Positions 60,841 through 64,000 of a DNA stretch of 64,000 bases are shown here, piece by piece. The DNA comes from Falsiroseomonas bella (GTDB lineage: Bacteria > Pseudomonadota > Alphaproteobacteria > Acetobacterales > Acetobacteraceae). Position numbers and translations under genes: made by a program. Numbering within the stretch: position 1 is the stretch's first letter; the number at the start of each line of letters is the position of its first letter. The stretch is taken from assembly GCF_003173615.1 (NCBI RefSeq), contig NZ_QGNA01000002.1, forward strand, positions 434,001 to 498,000. Reading direction: 5' to 3'. A model generated the notes under the pieces. The model did not search any database, was not told the DNA's origin, and saw nothing but the letters and a program-made list of their open reading frames with translations.

Positions 60841-60886
60841 CCGCGCCGGCAGCCAGCCGCCACACCAACACTGGCTGCCGGCGCGG
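60841..60886 (+). promoter_or_regulatory. Perfect 16-bp hairpin between binding-protein and permease genes
   Basis: Arms CCGCGCCGGCAGCCAG (60841-60856) and CTGGCTGCCGGCGCGG (60871-60886), fully complementary, with a 14-nt loop. No T-run follows. Position suits an intercistronic stem that stabilises or partially terminates the mRNA so that the binding protein is made in excess over the membrane parts, as known for maltose- and peptide-transport operons. Confidence 0.75.
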
Positions 60887-60897
60887 ATGGAACCCTG

Positions 60898-61878
60898 ATG
60901 CCCGCTTTCATCATCTCCCGCGTGCTGCAGGCCCTGCCCGTGATGCTCGCGGTCGCGCTGATCTCCTTTGCGATGTTCGCCTATGTCGGCGATCCGGTCG
61001 CGATCATGCTCGGCCAGGACTACACGCAGGCGCAGCGCGACGCGCTGATCCGGGACCTTGGTCTCGATCAGCCCTTCTTCGTGCAGTTCGGCACCTTCCT
61101 GCTGAACGCCGTGCAGGGCGAATTCGGCCTGTCCTACCGCTTGTCCCGCCCGGTGATCGAGCTGATCGCGGAGCGCGCGCCGGCGACCCTGGAGCTTGCC
61201 CTGACCGCGGCCTTCCTCGCCCTGCTGGTCGGCGTGCCGATGGGCATCTACACCGGGCTCTACCGCAATTCCTGGCTGAGCCGCTTCTTCCTGACCTTCT
61301 CGCTGATCGGCGTGTCGCTGCCGACCTTCCTGATCGGCATCCTGCTGATCCTCTGCTTCTCGGTCTGGCTCGGCTGGCTGCCCTCCTTCGGGCGTGGCGA
61401 CACGGTGCAGCTCGGCTGGTGGAGCACCGGCTTCCTGACGGCCTCGGGCCTGAAGGCGCTGATCCTGCCCTCCATCACGCTCGGCCTGTTCCAGATGACG
61501 CTGATCATGCGCCTGGTGCGGGCGGAGATGCTGGAGGTGCTGCGCACCGACTACATCAAGTTCGCCCGCGCGCGCGGCCTGACCAACCGCGCCGTCAACT
61601 TCGGCCATGCGCTGAAGAACACGCTGGTGCCGGTGATCACCATCACCGGGCTGCAGCTTGGCGCGATCATCGCCTTCGCCATCGTCACGGAGACGGTGTT
61701 CCAGTGGCCCGGCATGGGCCTGCTGTTCATCCAGAGCGTGGGCGCCGCCGACATCCCGGTCATGGCGGCCTACCTGATCCTGATCGCGGCGCTGTTCGTG
61801 ACGATCAACCTTATCGTGGACCTGCTGTATTTCGCCGTGGACCCCAGGCTGCGCGTCGGCGGCGCGAAGGGGCACTGA
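60898..61878 (+). CDS. ABC transporter permease (DppB/OppB type)
   Basis: 326 residues, six membrane helices. N-terminal ISRVLQALPVMLAVALISFA, LGLDQPFFVQFGTFLLNAVQ, GEFGLSYRLSRPVIELIAER and the EAA loop DYIKFARARGLTNRAVNFGH, which docks the ATPase. Forms the membrane pore with the next permease. Confidence 0.95.
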   Translation: MPAFIISRVLQALPVMLAVALISFAMFAYVGDPVAIMLGQDYTQAQRDALIRDLGLDQPFFVQFGTFLLNAVQGEFGLSYRLSRPVIELIAERAPATLELALTAAFLALLVGVPMGIYTGLYRNSWLSRFFLTFSLIGVSLPTFLIGILLILCFSVWLGWLPSFGRGDTVQLGWWSTGFLTASGLKALILPSITLGLFQMTLIMRLVRAEMLEVLRTDYIKFARARGLTNRAVNFGHALKNTLVPVITITGLQLGAIIAFAIVTETVFQWPGMGLLFIQSVGAADIPVMAAYLILIAALFVTINLIVDLLYFAVDPRLRVGGAKGH

Positions 61879-61879
61879 G

Positions 61880-62791
61880 ATGAACGCCGTAGCCCGCTTC
61901 TTCGACTCCGACCTCTGGTGGAGCTTCACCCGCAACCCGATCACGGTGATCTCCGCGATCGTCGCAGCGATCTGCATCGGCGGCGCGGTGCTCGCGCCCT
62001 GGATCGCGCCGCACAACCCGTTCGACCTGGCCAGCCTGCAATTGCTGGACGCTTTCAAGCCGCCGGCCTGGTCGCCCGAGGGCGACCCGAACTACCTGCT
62101 CGGCACCGACGACCAGGGGCGCGACGTGCTCTCCGCCATCATGTACGGCGCGCGCGTGTCGCTGCTGGTTGGCTTCCTGGCGGTAGTCATGTCCGTCGTG
62201 CTCGGCGTCTCCGCCGGGCTGGCGGCGGGCTATCTCGGTGGCACCGTGGACGCGGTGCTGATGCGCATCGCCGACATCAAGCTCACCTTCCCCACCATCC
62301 TGATCGCGCTGCTGATCGACGGCGTCACCCGCGCCGCCCTGCCGCGCGACGTGCATGACCAGATCGCCCTCTATGTCGTGATCTTCGCCATCGGCTTTTC
62401 CAACTGGCCGAGCTTCGCGCGCACCGTGCGTGGCTCGACCATGGTGGAGCGCAACAAGGAGTACGTGCAGGCGGCGCGGGTGATCGGGCTTGGCCGCGGG
62501 CGCATCATGGTCACGCATGTGCTGCCCAACGTGCTCGGGCCGGTGCTGGTGATCGCGACGCTGCAGCTCGGCTTCGCGATCCTCGCGGAGGCGACGCTCT
62601 CCTTCCTCGGCGTCGGCGTGCCGCCGACCCAGCCCTCGCTCGGCACGCTGATCAGGATCGGCAACGACTTCCTGTTCTCGGGCGAGTGGTGGATCACCAT
62701 CTTTCCGGGCATCGCGCTGATCGTGCTGGTGCTGAGCGTGAACCTGCTGGGCGACTGGCTGCGCGACGCGCTGAATCCGAAGCTGCGGTGA
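61880..62791 (+). CDS. ABC transporter permease (DppC/OppC type)
   Basis: 303 residues. N-terminal OppC-type segment WWSFTRNPITVISAIVAAIC, LLGTDDQGRDVLSAIMYGAR (family hallmark), and the EAA loop EYVQAARVIGLGRGRIMVTH, then SFLGVGVPPTQPSLGTLI. Starts 1 base after the previous stop. Confidence 0.95.
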   Translation: MNAVARFFDSDLWWSFTRNPITVISAIVAAICIGGAVLAPWIAPHNPFDLASLQLLDAFKPPAWSPEGDPNYLLGTDDQGRDVLSAIMYGARVSLLVGFLAVVMSVVLGVSAGLAAGYLGGTVDAVLMRIADIKLTFPTILIALLIDGVTRAALPRDVHDQIALYVVIFAIGFSNWPSFARTVRGSTMVERNKEYVQAARVIGLGRGRIMVTHVLPNVLGPVLVIATLQLGFAILAEATLSFLGVGVPPTQPSLGTLIRIGNDFLFSGEWWITIFPGIALIVLVLSVNLLGDWLRDALNPKLR

Positions 62792-62793
62792 GC

Positions 62794-63804
62794 ATGTCCA
62801 ACACCCAACCGCTCCTCGAGGTCCGCAACCTGCGCGTGGAATTCCCCACGCGGCGCGGCACGCTGGTCGCGCTCGACGACGTCTCCTTCGAGATCCAGCC
62901 GGGCGAGGTGCTGGGCGTCGTCGGCGAATCCGGCGCCGGCAAGTCCATGACCGGCGCGGCCATCATCGGCCTGCTGGAGCCGCCCGGCCGCATCGCCGGC
63001 GGGCAGATCCTGCTGAACGGCCGCCGCATCGACAACCTGCCCTACAAGGAGATGCGCACCGTCCGGGGGCGGGAGATCGGCGCGATCTTCCAGGACCCGC
63101 TGACCACGCTGAACCCGCTCTACACCGTCGGCCGGCAGCTGGTGGAGACGATGACCACCCACCTGCCCATCGGCCCCGGTGAGGCGCGGAAGAAGGCGAT
63201 CGAGTGGCTGGAACTGGTCGGCATCCCCGCCGCCGCGCAGCGCATCGACAGCTACCCGCACGAATTCTCGGGCGGGATGCGCCAGCGCGTGGTGATCGCG
63301 CTCGCGCTCTGCGCCGAGCCGAAGCTGATCGTGGCGGACGAGCCGACCACCGCGCTCGATGTCAGCATCCAGGCGCAGGTCATCGCGCTGCTGAAGACGC
63401 TGGCGCGGGAGAAGGGCACCTCCATGATGCTCGTCACCCACGACATGGGCGTGATCGCCGAGACGGCCGACCGCGTCGCGGTGATGTATGCCGGGCGCAT
63501 CGCGGAGATCGGCGCGGTGCGGCAGGTGGTGAAGCACCCCTCGCACCCCTACACGATCGGCCTGATGGGCTCGATCCCGCCGATCACCCACCGGCTGGAG
63601 CGGATGCAGCAGATCGAGGGTTCAATGCCGCGCCTTTCCGCCATCCCGCGCGGCTGCGCCTACAACCCGCGCTGCCCGCAGGTCTTCGCGCGCTGCCGCG
63701 AGGAGCGCCCGGAGCTGACTCCGGCCGGAGAGACGCGGGCGTCGTGCTGGCTCTACGACGCGGAGAGCGAGCAGCAGGTGCTGCGGGCCGGCGCGCATGC
63801 CTGA
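62794..63804 (+). CDS. ABC transporter ATP-binding protein (DppD/OppD type)
   Basis: 336 residues. Walker [11 protein letters not shown]-loop [16 protein letters not shown], signature [15 protein letters not shown], Walker [14 protein letters not shown], switch His in LVTHDMGV. C-terminal oligopeptide-transporter extension with [14 protein letters not shown], the Cys-rich Fe-S-like motif of OppD/DppD. Starts 2 bases after the permease stop; overlaps the next gene by 8 bases. Confidence 0.96.
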   Translation: MSNTQPLLEVRNLRVEFPTRRGTLVALDDVSFEIQPGEVLGVVGESGAGKSMTGAAIIGLLEPPGRIAGGQILLNGRRIDNLPYKEMRTVRGREIGAIFQDPLTTLNPLYTVGRQLVETMTTHLPIGPGEARKKAIEWLELVGIPAAAQRIDSYPHEFSGGMRQRVVIALALCAEPKLIVADEPTTALDVSIQAQVIALLKTLAREKGTSMMLVTHDMGVIAETADRVAVMYAGRIAEIGAVRQVVKHPSHPYTIGLMGSIPPITHRLERMQQIEGSMPRLSAIPRGCAYNPRCPQVFARCREERPELTPAGETRASCWLYDAESEQQVLRAGAHA

Positions 63805-64000
63805 CGCCATGACCGCACCGGCGATGCTGGAGACGCGCGACCTCGCGCGCTTCTTCGACGTCTCCCGCCCGCTGATCCAGCGCGTGCTGGCCGGCGAAGG
63901 CAAGCGCATGCTGCGCGCGGTGGACGGCGTCTCCTTTGCCATCCCGAAGGGCAAGACGCTGTCGCTGGTCGGCGAGTCCGGCTGCGGCAAGTCCACCGTC
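63797..64000 (+). CDS. ABC transporter ATP-binding protein (DppF/OppF type), N-terminal fragment
   Basis: First 68 codons only; the gene runs off the window end in frame. Seen: [40 protein letters not shown] and Walker [10 protein letters not shown] at the last bases. Second ATPase of the peptide transporter. Start ATG overlaps the previous gene's end by 8 bases; an in-frame ATG four codons on (63809) is possible. Confidence 0.92.
   Translation, partial: MPDAMTAPAMLETRDLARFFDVSRPLIQRVLAGEGKRMLRAVDGVSFAIPKGKTLSLVGESGCGKSTV

Overview
The window is a dense, very GC-rich (about 70%) stretch of an alphaproteobacterial chromosome. The gene content suggests a Roseomonas-like member of the Acetobacteraceae. 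Pointers are the tripartite tricarboxylate (Tct/Bug) transporters, a cbb3-oxidase maturation end (P-type ATPase + CcoS), the run purC-purS-purQ-purL-bolA-grxD, strict coding strand bias and many four-base ATGA/GTGA overlaps. The taxonomic guess is inference. No CRISPR array, insertion sequence or prophage is visible, and no gene-free gap exceeds 300 bases.

Layout. 1-0.7 kb: end of a ccoI-ccoS maturation unit. 0.7-11 kb: a lipoprotein, an Lrp-type regulator divergent from a fused indolepyruvate:ferredoxin oxidoreductase plus acyl-CoA dehydrogenase, a complete tctCBA transporter on the minus strand and an atypical SDR. 11-14 kb: a PEP-CTERM protein, an M20 peptidase and a secreted EF-hand protein. 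14-22.5 kb: a surface-glycan island (glycosyltransferase, TPR/GT41 O-GlcNAc-transferase-like protein, and five translationally coupled CDP-sugar genes). Its last gene runs antisense into tRNA-Val(CAC). 22.5-33.5 kb: DUF3108 protein, gph, glmU, succinate-semialdehyde dehydrogenase, gor, an ArsR/SRPBCC pair, class II DAHP synthase, a nicotinate phosphoribosyltransferase and a DMT exporter. 34-41.6 kb: gltX, cysS, DUF305, a DUF559 nuclease cassette bracketed by palindromic repeats, a TrmJ-like methyltransferase, a hydrolase, an orphan Bug protein and rpsD. 41.7-44 kb: a three-gene phospholipid operon (CDP-alcohol phosphatidyltransferase, CdsA-like, PlsC-like) that resembles ynbAB. 44.2-52.8 kb: purine synthesis genes (purL, purQ, purS, purC, purB) with bolA and a monothiol glutaredoxin. 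53-64 kb: TerC, lipoprotein, XRE regulator, hyi-glxR (hydroxypyruvate/tartronate semialdehyde branch), AI-2E family permease and an Opp/Dpp-type peptide ABC operon cut by the window end.

The points most worth following are these: (i) the DUF559 gene sits exactly between palindromic repeats and an 18-bp direct repeat, and that repeat family also occurs at four other places in the window; (ii) the lipid operon encodes partner enzymes that both carry Asn in place of catalytic-motif Asp; (iii) the CDP-sugar operon predicts a 3-C-methyl-6-deoxyhexose made without an RfbH step, beside a GT41 protein; (iv) there are two clean candidate operators, one at the ArsR gene and one between the Lrp gene and the oxidoreductase; (v) a perfect 16-bp hairpin lies between the peptide-binding protein and its permease genes.
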